Assembly (NCBI RefSeq): GCF_002005445.1
Contig: NZ_CP014692.1
Location: 2,914,501 to 2,978,500, forward strand
Reading direction: 5' to 3'
Source of the DNA: Acetobacter aceti
GTDB taxonomy: Bacteria > Pseudomonadota > Alphaproteobacteria > Acetobacterales > Acetobacteraceae
Length of the DNA stretch: 64,000 nt
Made by a program: the position numbers and the translations under genes. Under the pieces are notes generated by a model, which searched no databases, was not told the DNA's origin, and saw only the letters and a program-made list of their open reading frames with translations. Shown piece after piece: positions 17,970 to 26,649 of the stretch; the first letter of the stretch is position 1, and each line of letters starts with the position of its first letter.

Positions 17970-18614
17970 TCAGTGTCCGGATGCAGGATCAGTCGAAAGC
18001 AGAGGCGCAACGGGGACAACGATATCCTTCTCGCCCTTTGCAGGAGAGGAAGCCTCACTCTTCACGGCATCCTTCGCGCCGTGTGCGGCAGTGTCATGAT
18101 GCGCAGTCTCATGATGCAGGGAAGACGTCTTCACCGTCCGGATTGAACCGTCCGGATTGATGAGTGTCGTCGTGCCGTCACCGTTTGGAATCTCGATGGT
18201 GGAACTGGCCGACTTCCCACCACCGTATTTGGACGCGACATCCGGTTCTACGCTGGGAAGAGCCGCGGACTTGCCTGCACCCGAGAAAGAATCCTGAAAG
18301 TCTTCGCCGATGGAGAGTTTGCCCCCATCCGGAAGATCGCCACCAACACCACCCGCGGTCTGGGCGTCATGGTCGGATGCGACATCCGAAAGAGAAGGCA
18401 ACGGTTTCGGCGCGCCTGGCCAGATATTCCCGGCTTCCGGGAGAAGCGGCGTCTCGGTCGTGGCATAGCCACGGACACGCCGCAACGTCTCCGATTCTCC
18501 ATGAGGCTCGTTAGGGTTGGCGCCCGGGAGTGTCGCCGTATCGGTAAGCCATTTGTCAAAGCCGGAACAACCGCTCAACACCAGTAATGACGCTACAAGA
18601 GCGGCTTTCCGCAT
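17970..18614 (-). CDS. Predicted lipoprotein, unknown function
   Basis: 214 residues. The N-terminus MRKAALVASLLVLSGCSGF is a textbook lipoprotein signal with lipobox LSGC. The mature part is hydrophilic and rich in Gly, Ser, Pro and Asp, with a His-rich stretch (HHETAHHDTAAHG), and I recognise no domain. A motif IEIPNGDGTTTLINPDGS could form beta turns. ATG 18614 has GAGGAAG about 6 bases upstream, so an upstream in-frame ATG at 18662 is not needed. It lies downstream of pgsA on the same strand (145 bp). An envelope location is inferred. Confidence 0.75.
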   Translation of the reverse strand: MRKAALVASLLVLSGCSGFDKWLTDTATLPGANPNEPHGESETLRRVRGYATTETPLLPEAGNIWPGAPKPLPSLSDVASDHDAQTAGGVGGDLPDGGKLSIGEDFQDSFSGAGKSAALPSVEPDVASKYGGGKSASSTIEIPNGDGTTTLINPDGSIRTVKTSSLHHETAHHDTAAHGAKDAVKSEASSPAKGEKDIVVPVAPLLSTDPASGH

Positions 18615-18759
18615 AAGTACTTCCTCGTCCAGATGGTCCGCGTAGTGCGGTCTTTGATACAAGCGTGACAGCCACAGGTAAATTCCAGCTTACCTGAAAC
18701 TCATGTTCTTTCACATTCTCACATCATGAGAGTGATGAAGCGTGGCGAACAGGTCACGC

Positions 18760-19356
18760 TCAGACCGTCGTTTTTTCCGCCCCCCCGGCTTTTTCCACAT
18801 GCCGCAATCCGGCAACCAGATAATCCCATCCCGTCATCAACGTGAGGACAGCCGCAACCCACAGCATTACCGATCCCATGAGGCTCACCGGCAACCAGGG
18901 CATGTGCAGCAGGACGCCTGTGCTGTCACCGGCCAGAAGAAACCCGATAGCCGTCATCTGGAAACCGGTTTTCCACTTGGCCAGACGCGTGACGGGCAGG
19001 CTGATGCGCGTGCCGGCCAGATATTCCCGCAAACCACTGACCAGAATCTCACGACACAGAATCACTATGGCAGGCCAGAGCGCGCCATAGGTCAGTTTCC
19101 CCAGCCCCGCCAGCACCATCAGGGACGCGCCGACCAGCAGCTTGTCGGCAATCGGGTCCAGCATACGTCCGAGATCCGACTGCATCTGACGTGACCGGGC
19201 CAGATGGCCGTCAAAATAATCCGTCACCGCCGCCGCAATGAATAGCAGACACGCGCCCGCAGCCGCTTCCGCACGATTCAGCGCCACAAGCGCGACCAGA
19301 ACCGGGATGGCGACGATCCGCGACAGCGTCAGAAGATTCGGCAGATCCGTTATCAT
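18760..19356 (-). CDS. pgsA: CDP-diacylglycerol-glycerol-3-phosphate 3-phosphatidyltransferase
   Basis: 198 residues of an integral-membrane CDP-alcohol phosphotransferase. It makes phosphatidylglycerol phosphate, the precursor of phosphatidylglycerol and cardiolipin. The family signature D-G-x2-A-R-x8-G-x3-D-x3-D is intact in DYFDGHLARSRQMQSDLG then RMLDPIADK. NLLTLSRI at the N-terminus and LCREILVSGLREYLA are typical of PgsA over other members. ATG 19356 (MITDLPNLLTLSRI) is chosen over 19410. It lies downstream of uvrC, the same order (uvrC-pgsA) seen in many proteobacteria. Confidence 0.94.
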   Translation of the reverse strand: MITDLPNLLTLSRIVAIPVLVALVALNRAEAAAGACLLFIAAAVTDYFDGHLARSRQMQSDLGRMLDPIADKLLVGASLMVLAGLGKLTYGALWPAIVILCREILVSGLREYLAGTRISLPVTRLAKWKTGFQMTAIGFLLAGDSTGVLLHMPWLPVSLMGSVMLWVAAVLTLMTGWDYLVAGLRHVEKAGGAEKTTV

Positions 19357-19562
19357 GAGGACCACGTTACTCCACTTTGTCGCGAACAGGAACGGGACAG
19401 AGCTGAACATCTGCCTTTTTTATCAGGAAGAAAGCCTCCCCGGCACCAGAGTTCCCTGACTTTGAAAACCTGTATGGGCCAAGGAAACCCCTCCACTCCC
19501 GGCCCTCGCCACTCTCCCTCCATGAGACAAACCGGAGTAAGGAGCAAAAGCGCGCGTTCCCG

Positions 19563-21482
19563 TCAGGCCGGTGTCCAGTCGGGATGGAAATGACCATAGA
19601 TGGCGCGGGCCGTCTCGCGATTCACGCCGGACACCGCCTCCAGCTCCGCCAGTCCCGCCTGGCTGACTCCCCGCGCCGACCCGAAGTGATTCAGCAAGGC
19701 CCGTTTGCGGGTCGGCCCGATACCCTGAATTTCATCCAGCTCCGACTTCACAAACGCCCTGGATCGGCCGGCACGGTGCGTGGTGATGGCGAACCTGTGC
19801 GCCTCATCACGCAGCCGCTGGAGGTAGTAGAGCACCGGATCGCGCGGTTCGAGCTGGAAAGGCGGCGCGTCAAGCGTGTGGAACCATTCCCGGCCGGCGT
19901 TGCGGTCCGGCCCCTTGGCGATCGACACCAGCTTCACATCCCGGACGCCCAGAGTATCCAGAACACCCTGCACGGCGGAAAGCTGGCCCGCACCACCATC
20001 GATCAACAGCACATCCGGCCAGTCGGCGGACTTCTCCCGCCCCTGCTCCGCTGCTTCCTTCAGTGCGCGGCCGAAGCGACGTTCCAGAACCTCGCGCATC
20101 ATGCCGAAATCATCGCCCGGCGTGATGCCGCTTTTGATGCTGTATTTCCGGTAGGATCGCCGGTCGAAGCCCTCCGGGCCGCCCACGATCATCACGCCAT
20201 AGGGGTTCGTCCCCATGATGTGGCTGTTATCATAAACCTCGATCCGGCTGGGCGGCTCAGCGAGGTCAAACACCTTCGCCACCCCATCCAGCAGCTTCGC
20301 CTGTCCGGCGCTCTCGGCCAGCTTGCGTTCCAGCGCCTCGCGGGCGTTGGTTTCGGCGTGTTCCACCACCTCCCGACGCTCTCCACGCTGAGGTCGCAGG
20401 ATCTCGACCTTGTGGCCGCGCTTGATCCCCAGCGCCTCGCTCAGCAGCGGAGCTTCCTCCAGCTCGCGATTCACGAGCAGCAGGGCTGGCGGAGGTTTGT
20501 CGTCATAGAACTGCGTCAGGAAAGCCGCGAGGATGTCGGCGTCCGTCTCGTCCTTCGTATGGGCGGGATAGAAAGCCCGGTTGCCATTGTTCCGGCCGCC
20601 ACGAATGAAGAATACCTGAATGCAGGCCTGCCCCGCCGTCTGCCAGACCGCGATGACATCGGCGTCGCGGATGCCGGACGGATTGACGACCGTCGAGTCC
20701 TGCATGCTGGCCAGCGCCCTGATGCGATCACGCAGGATCGCTGCCCGCTCGTAATCCAGCGTCTCCGCCGCCTGCTCCATTTCCTGCGCGAACTGCGCTT
20801 TCAACGCAGCGCCTTCGCCCGCAAGAAACTCCTTCGCCTGCGTGACAAGATGGCCATAATCCTCCTGGCTGATCCGGTCGACGCACGGCGCCGAGCACCG
20901 CTTGATCTGGAACAGCAGGCAGGGCCGCGTACGGGATGAAAACACGGAGTCCGAGCAGGTCCGCAGCTGAAACACCCGCTGCAGGATGTTGATCGTCTGG
21001 GTGACGGCCCATGCCGAGGCGAACGGTCCCCAGTAACTCGCACCCTTGTCCATCTTGCCGCGATGTTTGGCGAGTTGAGGAAACTCATGCTGGCCGGTCA
21101 GCATGAGCCATGGATAGCTCTTGTCGTCGCGCAGAAGGATGTTGAAGCGCGGCTTCATGCGCTTGATGTAGTTGGCCTCAAGCAGAAGCGCCTCGGCCTC
21201 CGTATGGGTCGTGACGATCTCCATGGACGCCGTCTCGGACACCATCCGGCGCAGCCGTTCAGGCAGGCGGGCAATCTGCGTATAGGAGGTCACGCGCTTC
21301 TTCAGCGCCCGCGCCTTGCCGACGTAGAGCACTTCGCCCTTCGTATTGATCATCCGGTAGACGCCGGGCGACAGCGGCATGGTCTTCAGAGCGGTCTGGA
21401 TGACCTCCACACCGGTCAGTGACGGCGCAACTGCTGGTGACTCCGGTATTTTCGCAGCCGCCCCAAGGGTTTCCTCTGTCAT
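19563..21482 (-). CDS. uvrC: Excinuclease ABC subunit C
   Basis: A 639-residue nucleotide excision repair endonuclease that cuts on both sides of the lesion after UvrAB binding. Order: GIY-YIG domain ([19 protein letters not shown]), conserved [14 protein letters not shown], four Cys-like residues in [14 protein letters not shown] segment ([17 protein letters not shown]), RNase H-like nuclease ([30 protein letters not shown]) and C-terminal helix-hairpin-helix ([18 protein letters not shown]). ATG 21482 (MTEETLG) is chosen; an earlier start at 21545 is possible. pgsA follows 206 bp downstream. Confidence 0.96.
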   Translation of the reverse strand: MTEETLGAAAKIPESPAVAPSLTGVEVIQTALKTMPLSPGVYRMINTKGEVLYVGKARALKKRVTSYTQIARLPERLRRMVSETASMEIVTTHTEAEALLLEANYIKRMKPRFNILLRDDKSYPWLMLTGQHEFPQLAKHRGKMDKGASYWGPFASAWAVTQTINILQRVFQLRTCSDSVFSSRTRPCLLFQIKRCSAPCVDRISQEDYGHLVTQAKEFLAGEGAALKAQFAQEMEQAAETLDYERAAILRDRIRALASMQDSTVVNPSGIRDADVIAVWQTAGQACIQVFFIRGGRNNGNRAFYPAHTKDETDADILAAFLTQFYDDKPPPALLLVNRELEEAPLLSEALGIKRGHKVEILRPQRGERREVVEHAETNAREALERKLAESAGQAKLLDGVAKVFDLAEPPSRIEVYDNSHIMGTNPYGVMIVGGPEGFDRRSYRKYSIKSGITPGDDFGMMREVLERRFGRALKEAAEQGREKSADWPDVLLIDGGAGQLSAVQGVLDTLGVRDVKLVSIAKGPDRNAGREWFHTLDAPPFQLEPRDPVLYYLQRLRDEAHRFAITTHRAGRSRAFVKSELDEIQGIGPTRKRALLNHFGSARGVSQAGLAELEAVSGVNRETARAIYGHFHPDWTPA

Positions 21483-21706
21483 GGGATATTCATCCACCGA
21501 ACATGTGGATAACTTTGTGGAAGGAAAGATGACAGATTGATGCACCCCCCGGTCTTCCGCCTCGAACCTTGGATTGCATATTTTTTAATCAAAGCACTTA
21601 ACTTGCTGTTTTTATTTATTTTTATCACCTGAACACTTTTCCCGCAGGGTCGAATCGACAAAAGTGAATAGAAATACAGGGAGTCAATCCCGGAGGTGGA
21701 CAAAAT

Positions 21707-21729
21707 CGGCGATCCCATTCTGATCGCCG
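21707..21729 (-). terminator. Terminator of the dipeptidase gene
   Basis: A perfect 8-bp stem (CGGCGATC / GATCGCCG) with a 7-base loop lies 48 bases past the dipeptidase stop and is followed on the minus strand by ATTTTG. Confidence 0.6.
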
Positions 21730-21776
21730 TGTCACGCAGCGGTCCCGGTTTGTTCACAGAGGCGAATCCACCCCTG

Positions 21777-22850
21777 TCACACCCCTTTTTCAGCGGCTTC
21801 CTCACCCTTGCGAAGAAGCCGTCGGAAGTTGCCTCCCCAGAACGCCTGGATCTCGCTGCGATCGTATCCACGACGCATCAGTTCCGCTGTCAACGCGGGC
21901 GACGCCGCTGCGTTTTCCCATCCTTCAAGCTGGCCGCCACCGTCGAAATCCGACGAAATCCCGACATACTCGACCCCCAGCCGTTTCACGACGTAATCGA
22001 GATGATCCATGTAGTCCGCCACCGTCGCCCGACGACCGCCCAGCTCCGCACGGGGACGGAGAAATCCCCCGATCGCGGTGATCTGGATCAGGCCGCCGCC
22101 GGCCTTCAGCGCGTCAAGCTGCACATCGTCCAGATTGCGTGGGTGATCGCACAGGGCCTTCACGCAGGCATGGGTCGCCACCACCGGCACCGAGGACACC
22201 TCGACCGCCTGCAACATCGTCTCGCGACCAGTGTGGGAGACATCCACCAGCATGCCGAGCCGGTTCATTTCGGCAATGGCCTCCCGCCCAAGCGCGGACA
22301 GGCCGCCATGCATCGCCACCGGGTCACCCAGCGTCCGGTTCGGCTGACCGGAATCGCCCAGCGCGTTGTGCCCGTTGTGGGTCAGCGTGACATAGCGCGC
22401 CCCGAGCGCCCTGAACTTCGCCAGCATGCCGATGTCGTCGCCCATGCCGTAACCGTTTTCCACACCCGGCACGACCGCCAGCGCTCCGTCACGCCACGCG
22501 GCTTCGATTTCATCCACCGTCGGGCAGACGCGGGCAGTGATGCCGTTGCGCGCACCCTGCATCCGGTTGATCGCCTCCAGCATGGCGATGGTCTGCGCCT
22601 GTGCGGCTTTATGTCCTTCCGCGTCCAGCTTGCCCTGCGGCAGATAGGCGACGAAGCAGCCTGCCGAGAGATGCCCGCGCTGCATCTTGGGAAAATCGAC
22701 AAAGCGATCCGGCGTATCGAGAAACGCGTCGTCACGGTCCGGCCACGGAATATCGATATGGCTGTCGAGCGTGAGCAGCGAGTGATGGAGGGCGAGCACC
22801 GCCTCGGTAATCGGTGCGGGAGCGGCCTGATGGCTGGAATTGGATGTCAT
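21777..22850 (-). CDS. Membrane dipeptidase family protein (peptidase M19)
   Basis: 357 residues of the renal dipeptidase family, a zinc-dependent TIM-barrel that cleaves dipeptides. Metal ligands are seen in TLDSHIDIPW (HxD), the bridging Glu in VVPGVENGYG, His in DVSHTGRETM and His in VATHACVKAL, with the late Asp in VGISSDFDGGG. No signal peptide is visible, so a cytoplasmic form is likely. ATG 22850 (MTSNSSHQAAP) fits; an upstream frame to 22994 overlaps the divergent exonuclease gene and is unlikely. The natural substrate is not known; D-Ala-D-Ala-type or other dipeptides are possible. Confidence 0.9.
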   Translation of the reverse strand: MTSNSSHQAAPAPITEAVLALHHSLLTLDSHIDIPWPDRDDAFLDTPDRFVDFPKMQRGHLSAGCFVAYLPQGKLDAEGHKAAQAQTIAMLEAINRMQGARNGITARVCPTVDEIEAAWRDGALAVVPGVENGYGMGDDIGMLAKFRALGARYVTLTHNGHNALGDSGQPNRTLGDPVAMHGGLSALGREAIAEMNRLGMLVDVSHTGRETMLQAVEVSSVPVVATHACVKALCDHPRNLDDVQLDALKAGGGLIQITAIGGFLRPRAELGGRRATVADYMDHLDYVVKRLGVEYVGISSDFDGGGQLEGWENAAASPALTAELMRRGYDRSEIQAFWGGNFRRLLRKGEEAAEKGV

Positions 22851-22999
22851 GACTGAGAAATCGGGTCCGTATCGGGAGTTTGCAAGAGTGCGCCCGTCTG
22901 CGGGGCCGTCCCTACTGTGCCCTGCGAGACACAGCGCTGACCAGACCCGACAGAATCCCCCTTGCCTCGGCGTGTCATTTGGGCGATCCACCACGCCCC

Positions 23000-23794
23000 A
23001 TGCGTATCGTGACCTGGAATATCAACTCGCTTCGCCTCCGTCTGCCGCTGCTTGCGGAGCTGGACAGGCAACTGCGCCCTGACGTGATCTGCCTTCAGGA
23101 AACCAAGGTTCCGGACGAACTGTTCCCGACCGAGGCGCTGACCGAACTGGGCTATACTCATCAGGTCCGTCGCGGCATGAAGAGCTATAACGGCGTGGCG
23201 ATTCTCTCCCGTCATCCGCTGTCGCCGGTTCCGGATGCGCCCGACTGGTGTGAGCGCGGCGATTGCCGTCACGCGGCGGCCAGCGTTGCTGGCGAGCATG
23301 GGCCGGTCGAAATCCACAATTTCTATGTGCCAGCAGGCGGCGACATTCCGGATGTCGAGGAAAACCCGAAATTCGCCCACAAGCTGGCTTTCGTAGATCA
23401 GGTGACCGAGTGGTTCCAGACCCATCACCGCAAGCGCACGGTGATTGTCGGTGATCTGAACATCGCCCCGCTTGAGCATGACGTCTGGAGCCACAAGCAG
23501 CTTCTCAAGATCGTCAGCCATACCCCGCCGGAGACGACCCGCCTCAATGCCTGGCTCGACACAGGCTTCGTCGATGCGATGCGCCACTTCGTGCCACCGA
23601 CCGAAAAACTCTACACATGGTGGTCCTATCGCAACCGCGACTGGAACGCTTCCAATCGTGGCCGACGGCTGGACCATATCTGGGTAACGCCGGATCTGAA
23701 GGATGCTCTCCACGGCATGCAGGTCATCCGGGAGGCACGGGACTGGACCTCGCCTTCAGACCATGTGCCGGTAATGCTGGATCTGGGAGCTTAA
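23000..23794 (+). CDS. xthA: Exodeoxyribonuclease III
   Basis: 264 residues of the ExoIII/APE family of AP endonucleases and 3' exonucleases used in base excision repair. Motifs: MRIVTWNINSLRLRL, CLQETKVPDELFP, YNGVAILSRHPL, the Tyr-containing NFYVPAGGDIPD, GDLNIAPLEHDVW, RRLDHIWVTP and the closing SDHVPVMLDL. All catalytic residues (Asn, Glu, Asp, Asn, Asp, His) are present. ATG 23000 starts the domain immediately; an upstream frame from 22880 is not conserved-looking. It is divergent from the dipeptidase gene. Confidence 0.95.
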   Translation: MRIVTWNINSLRLRLPLLAELDRQLRPDVICLQETKVPDELFPTEALTELGYTHQVRRGMKSYNGVAILSRHPLSPVPDAPDWCERGDCRHAAASVAGEHGPVEIHNFYVPAGGDIPDVEENPKFAHKLAFVDQVTEWFQTHHRKRTVIVGDLNIAPLEHDVWSHKQLLKIVSHTPPETTRLNAWLDTGFVDAMRHFVPPTEKLYTWWSYRNRDWNASNRGRRLDHIWVTPDLKDALHGMQVIREARDWTSPSDHVPVMLDLGA

Positions 23795-23960
23795 CCCGCG
23801 TTCGACCGTCCCCAGGTCCGGAAAATCCGCTCCACCTGCTGGTTGAAACGCTGCATCTCTTCTGCTGGGCCGATCGTGACACGGGAGATGTTCGGCCATC
23901 CTCACCACCTTCCTGAAACGTTTTCTCCTGTCCGATCCTGAGGATGTTGTAGAGGCCATA
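23791..23960 (-). pseudogene. Remnant of a HisC-like aminotransferase
   Basis: On the minus strand, just past xthA, a frame ending with TAA at 23793-23791 reads WPNISRVTIGPAEEMQRF then NQQVERIFRTWGR. This resembles the C-terminal end of histidinol-phosphate-type class I aminotransferases (RVTIGT-x-x-E-x-x-x-F). A little upstream, in another frame, is YGLYNILRIGQ, like the YGLAGLRIGY motif that should lie about 100 residues earlier. Both a frameshift and a large internal deletion are therefore implied, with stop codons between. No start or full domain remains. The reading rests on short motifs. Confidence 0.5.
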
Positions 23961-24010
23961 CCCTCAGCTCACGATCAATATAAGGGACTGCAAAACGACA
24001 GATCCGTTTC

Positions 24011-24586
24011 TTACCGCAAGGCATCTTCGAGAAGATCCTCCAGTGACAATCCTTCTCCTCGACTGGTCAACAGCGCATCCAGCAATCCGTCGATTGCCAG
24101 CACGGCAAGCCCATGCACCTTACCCCACAGGGCCGCACGGGTTCCCGCCTCTGTCTGCTGTGGCTGTCGTTCCGCAAGCTCATCAATCAACTGTGTGAAC
24201 ATACGGGATGTGCGGTCTGACGACGCGACCAGAGCAGGGTCGGCGCGGTCAATCACATCGCTTCGGAACATGAGGGTGAACAGCCCGGGATTGCCAATGG
24301 CAAAGCGCACATAGACAAGTCCGGTGGCATGCGTTCCTTCCGCAAGAGCCGGCTCAAGAGCGGCGGCAAGTTCTTCATACCCAACCGTTGCAAGGGCGCT
24401 CAGAAGCCCCGTCAGATTACCGAAATGCGGTGTGGCGGCGGCAGATGAAACCCCGGCCCGTCTCGTAATCGCCCGCAGTCCGAGAGCAGCAACACCCTGC
24501 TCTTCCAGAAGCTTACGGGCCGACCGCAGAAGCGCGGCGCGCAGATCTCCGTGATGATAGTTTTTCTTCACTTTCTGCGGTTCCAT
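24011..24586 (-). CDS. TetR/AcrR family regulator with WHG-type C-terminal domain
   Basis: 191 residues. The N-terminal HTH starts KKNYHHGDLRAALLRSARK, with the recognition region RAITRRAGVSSAAATPHFGN. The YHHGDLR opening marks a well-known TetR subgroup whose C-terminal ligand domain here includes FAIGNPGLFTLMFRSDV and LWGKVHGLAVLAIDGL. ATG 24586 follows GGAGG by about 10 bases; the frame runs to 24658 but that would place coding sequence in the operator. It is divergent from the secreted hydrolase at 24718, with a perfect palindrome in between, so it most likely represses that gene and itself. The ligand is unknown. Confidence 0.88.
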   Translation of the reverse strand: MEPQKVKKNYHHGDLRAALLRSARKLLEEQGVAALGLRAITRRAGVSSAAATPHFGNLTGLLSALATVGYEELAAALEPALAEGTHATGLVYVRFAIGNPGLFTLMFRSDVIDRADPALVASSDRTSRMFTQLIDELAERQPQQTEAGTRAALWGKVHGLAVLAIDGLLDALLTSRGEGLSLEDLLEDALR

Positions 24587-24626
24587 CTGAACCGTGCCTC
24601 CATAGCCATCCGGTCCGCCACACTCC

Positions 24627-24655
24627 TTGACAAAAAAACCACGGAAGAATCTTAT
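24627..24655 (+). promoter_or_regulatory. Promoter of the secreted hydrolase gene
   Basis: A consensus -35 TTGACA (24627-24632) is followed after 17 bases by TCTTAT (24650-24655), a 4-of-6 match to the -10. The predicted transcript starts near 24662, about 55 bases before the ATG. Confidence 0.6.
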
Positions 24656-24665
24656 CAATGATAAG
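24651..24665. promoter_or_regulatory. Palindromic operator for the divergent TetR regulator
   Basis: CTTATC-AAT-GATAAG is a perfect 6+3+6 inverted repeat covering the -10 of the hydrolase promoter. It lies about 65 bases upstream of the TetR start. Size and symmetry suit a TetR dimer and suggest repression by blocking polymerase. Confidence 0.7.
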
Positions 24666-24717
24666 TTAAATTTTCAATGCGTAGTCAGTGCTGTGACATT
24701 TTCAGAAAGGACACCTC

Positions 24718-25914
24718 ATGTTTTTTCGTGGTTACCCTCGTATGGCGGCCAGCCTTTCTGGAGGCATCTGCCTTGCGGCCCTGGCATTCAATGCTTACGC
24801 AGAGGCGCCTTCTTCCCAGTCCAGACCCGGCGTTCTCTCCGCGTCTGAAACACTGCCCGCCGCCTACAGTCTGCCTGACGCGGGAAAATCCCTCCGGATC
24901 ACCTATCTTTCCACCAATGGCGTGACGGGCAAAGGACTTGTTCCCGTGACAGAGGAAGTCATCCTGCCAGCCGGTCACCCTCCGGAAGGAGGGTGGCCTA
25001 TCGTCGCCTGGGCACATGGAACCGTGGGAGTAGCTGACCGCTGTGCGCCCTCTGACAACCCCTACTCCGAACGCAACCGTCACTATCTCTCCGAATGGAT
25101 GAAGCGGGGTTTTGCTGTGGTGGGAACCGATTATCAGGGTCTGGGGACACCCGGCACACATCCCTATCTCAATACTCGTGTCGAGGCTTACAGCGTTCTG
25201 GATGGAGTGCGTGCTGCCCTCGCAGGTGTCCCGGGTCTACAGAATAAAATCATGCTCGTGGGACAATCACAGGGTGGTGGCGCTGCTTTTGCGGCAGCCG
25301 CTTTCGCGCCGACCTACGCTCCTGATCTGAATATCCGTGGCACTGTCGCCACAGGCGCCCCCTATATTACAGCCGAACTGCTTCAGAAAATGACGACGGC
25401 TCCCGCGTCGGCGCAGGCGAACACAGGGTATGATCCGGTAATGGTCTACACCCTGTATCTCGCGCAGGGTCTGTCCGGGTACGATCCGGCCTTCCGACCT
25501 GAAAGCGCCTTCACCGCCAAAGCCATGCCAGCCTATCGCGCGGCGGCCGATCTCTGCGTCCATGAGTTGATGGACAAGGTGAAGAAAGACGGGCTCAACT
25601 TCAGCAACACCCTGAAGCCCGACTTCTCGAAGGCGCTGGCGCCCGCCCTGATCGCAATGAAATATCCGACCCTCAAGCTTTCCCGGCCCCTGTTCATGGG
25701 AACGGGGGAACTGGATCGGGATGTTCCGCCACCCCTTCAGTTTGGTCTGGTCAAGGCTGCCTGCGCTGCTGGAACAACTGTTCAGGCACATGTCTACAAG
25801 GGCCTGAATCACGATCAGACGGTCAATGCGTCACTTGCAGATTCAGCTATTTTCACGAAAGCCGTGATGGCAGACCAGCCGGTCGCCTCTGATTGCACGT
25901 TGCAACCGAAATAA
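24718..25914 (+). CDS. Secreted alpha/beta hydrolase (secretory lipase-like)
   Basis: 398 residues with an N-terminal signal peptide (LSGGICLAALAFNAYAEA, cleavage likely after AYA or AEA). The fold shows PIVAWAHGTVGVADRCAPS, GFAVVGTDYQGLGTPG and the nucleophile elbow VGQSQGGGAAF (G-Q-S-Q-G). A likely acid Asp is in FMGTGELDRDVP and the catalytic His in YKGLNHDQT. This pattern matches the LIP/secretory lipase and related esterase group; the periplasm or exterior is its place. AAGGA lies 7 bases before the ATG. It is divergent from and probably regulated by the TetR protein at 24011. The substrate is unknown; ester or lipid cleavage is inferred from the fold. Confidence 0.88.
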   Translation: MFFRGYPRMAASLSGGICLAALAFNAYAEAPSSQSRPGVLSASETLPAAYSLPDAGKSLRITYLSTNGVTGKGLVPVTEEVILPAGHPPEGGWPIVAWAHGTVGVADRCAPSDNPYSERNRHYLSEWMKRGFAVVGTDYQGLGTPGTHPYLNTRVEAYSVLDGVRAALAGVPGLQNKIMLVGQSQGGGAAFAAAAFAPTYAPDLNIRGTVATGAPYITAELLQKMTTAPASAQANTGYDPVMVYTLYLAQGLSGYDPAFRPESAFTAKAMPAYRAAADLCVHELMDKVKKDGLNFSNTLKPDFSKALAPALIAMKYPTLKLSRPLFMGTGELDRDVPPPLQFGLVKAACAAGTTVQAHVYKGLNHDQTVNASLADSAIFTKAVMADQPVASDCTLQPK

Positions 25915-25924
25915 AGATATTGCC

Positions 25925-25952
25925 TGCTCCCTCCAGAACTCAGGAGGGAGCA
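25925..25952 (+). terminator. Terminator of the hydrolase gene
   Basis: A 10-bp stem (TGCTCCCTCC / GGAGGGAGCA) with an 8-base loop lies 11 bases past the stop, followed by TTGTCTTAATTT. Confidence 0.75.
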
Positions 25953-26068
25953 TTGTCTTAATTTATATACATCACTTTAAGGCAGATAAATTACTTGAGT
26001 AGGAAAACAAAAGATGAGACAAATCTTGAGAGCTTAGCATTCCAAAAATACAAAAGGATTTACGAAGC

Positions 26069-26539
26069 ATGCCAGATGCTGAATCCAATGCCGCGACCTA
26101 CCTCACTTTAGACGGGAAAGTGTTTATCGCCCCCCAGTTTGCCATCGCATACGATAAAGAGCTGAAAAACGGAGGAAGTTGCCCGGACTTTGTAGCGCTC
26201 GACTTGCCTAAAAAAGAAATTATTATTGTGGAGGTATCAGAAGCCTCAAGCATTACAAGTTTAATAAAGAAAATTACAGAACGCAAAAACAGATGGTATA
26301 TTCCTGCAATTGAAATATTACAAAAAAATAAAATCATAGACGAATCATGGCATCCCCCTCGTTTTCTAGGCATCATTCGAGAAGAAATTCTCGTGAAAAC
26401 GCGAAATAAATTCCAGGACGATGCAGACGTAGCATTTATTTCTGTAGAAGATACTGCATTCCCTTGGAAATACTGGAATCAGCGTATGGAAAAAGGTATC
26501 GCCAACAAAGAAAATCAAGAAACTATTTTCAATCAGTAG
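26069..26539 (+). CDS. Orphan AT-rich gene; possible PD-(D/E)XK-like fold
   Basis: 156 residues that I do not recognise as a named family. The central stretch SCPDFVALD then KKEIIIVEVSEASS has the layout of a PD-(D/E)XK nuclease core: Pro-Asp, a turn, then a hydrophobic strand ending Glu-Val. The usual Lys is replaced by Ser or sits elsewhere, so activity is doubtful. The rest alternates helices (LIKKITERKNRW) and strands. Codon use is clearly more AT-rich than the flanks, which suggests recent acquisition. AAGGA lies about 10 bases before the ATG. It is flanked by terminators on both sides, so it is a single-gene unit. Confidence 0.7.
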   Translation: MPDAESNAATYLTLDGKVFIAPQFAIAYDKELKNGGSCPDFVALDLPKKEIIIVEVSEASSITSLIKKITERKNRWYIPAIEILQKNKIIDESWHPPRFLGIIREEILVKTRNKFQDDADVAFISVEDTAFPWKYWNQRMEKGIANKENQETIFNQ

Positions 26540-26609
26540 CGATATGTACCACTATCTTATCAAGACAATCGATCCAAAATAAAACTCTCAAAAACCCTGT
26601 GCCACTTTA

Positions 26610-26647
26610 AAAAAAATCCGCTCTCTCCAGAGGAAAGAGCGGATTTT
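26610..26647. terminator. Bidirectional terminator between orphan gene and response regulator
   Basis: An 11-bp stem (AAATCCGCTCT / AGAGCGGATTT) is flanked by an A-run on one side and a T-run on the other, so it can stop both converging transcripts. It ends 3 bases before the regulator stop codon. Confidence 0.85.
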
Positions 26648-26649
26648 CA

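Noticed and set aside
19584..20939. Plus-strand frame of 451 codons opposite uvrC
   Set aside because: Antisense to uvrC with Arg/His-rich translation and no domain.
21483..21706. LexA-type box upstream of uvrC
   Set aside because: I looked for the alphaproteobacterial GTTC-N7-GTTC pattern and did not find it.
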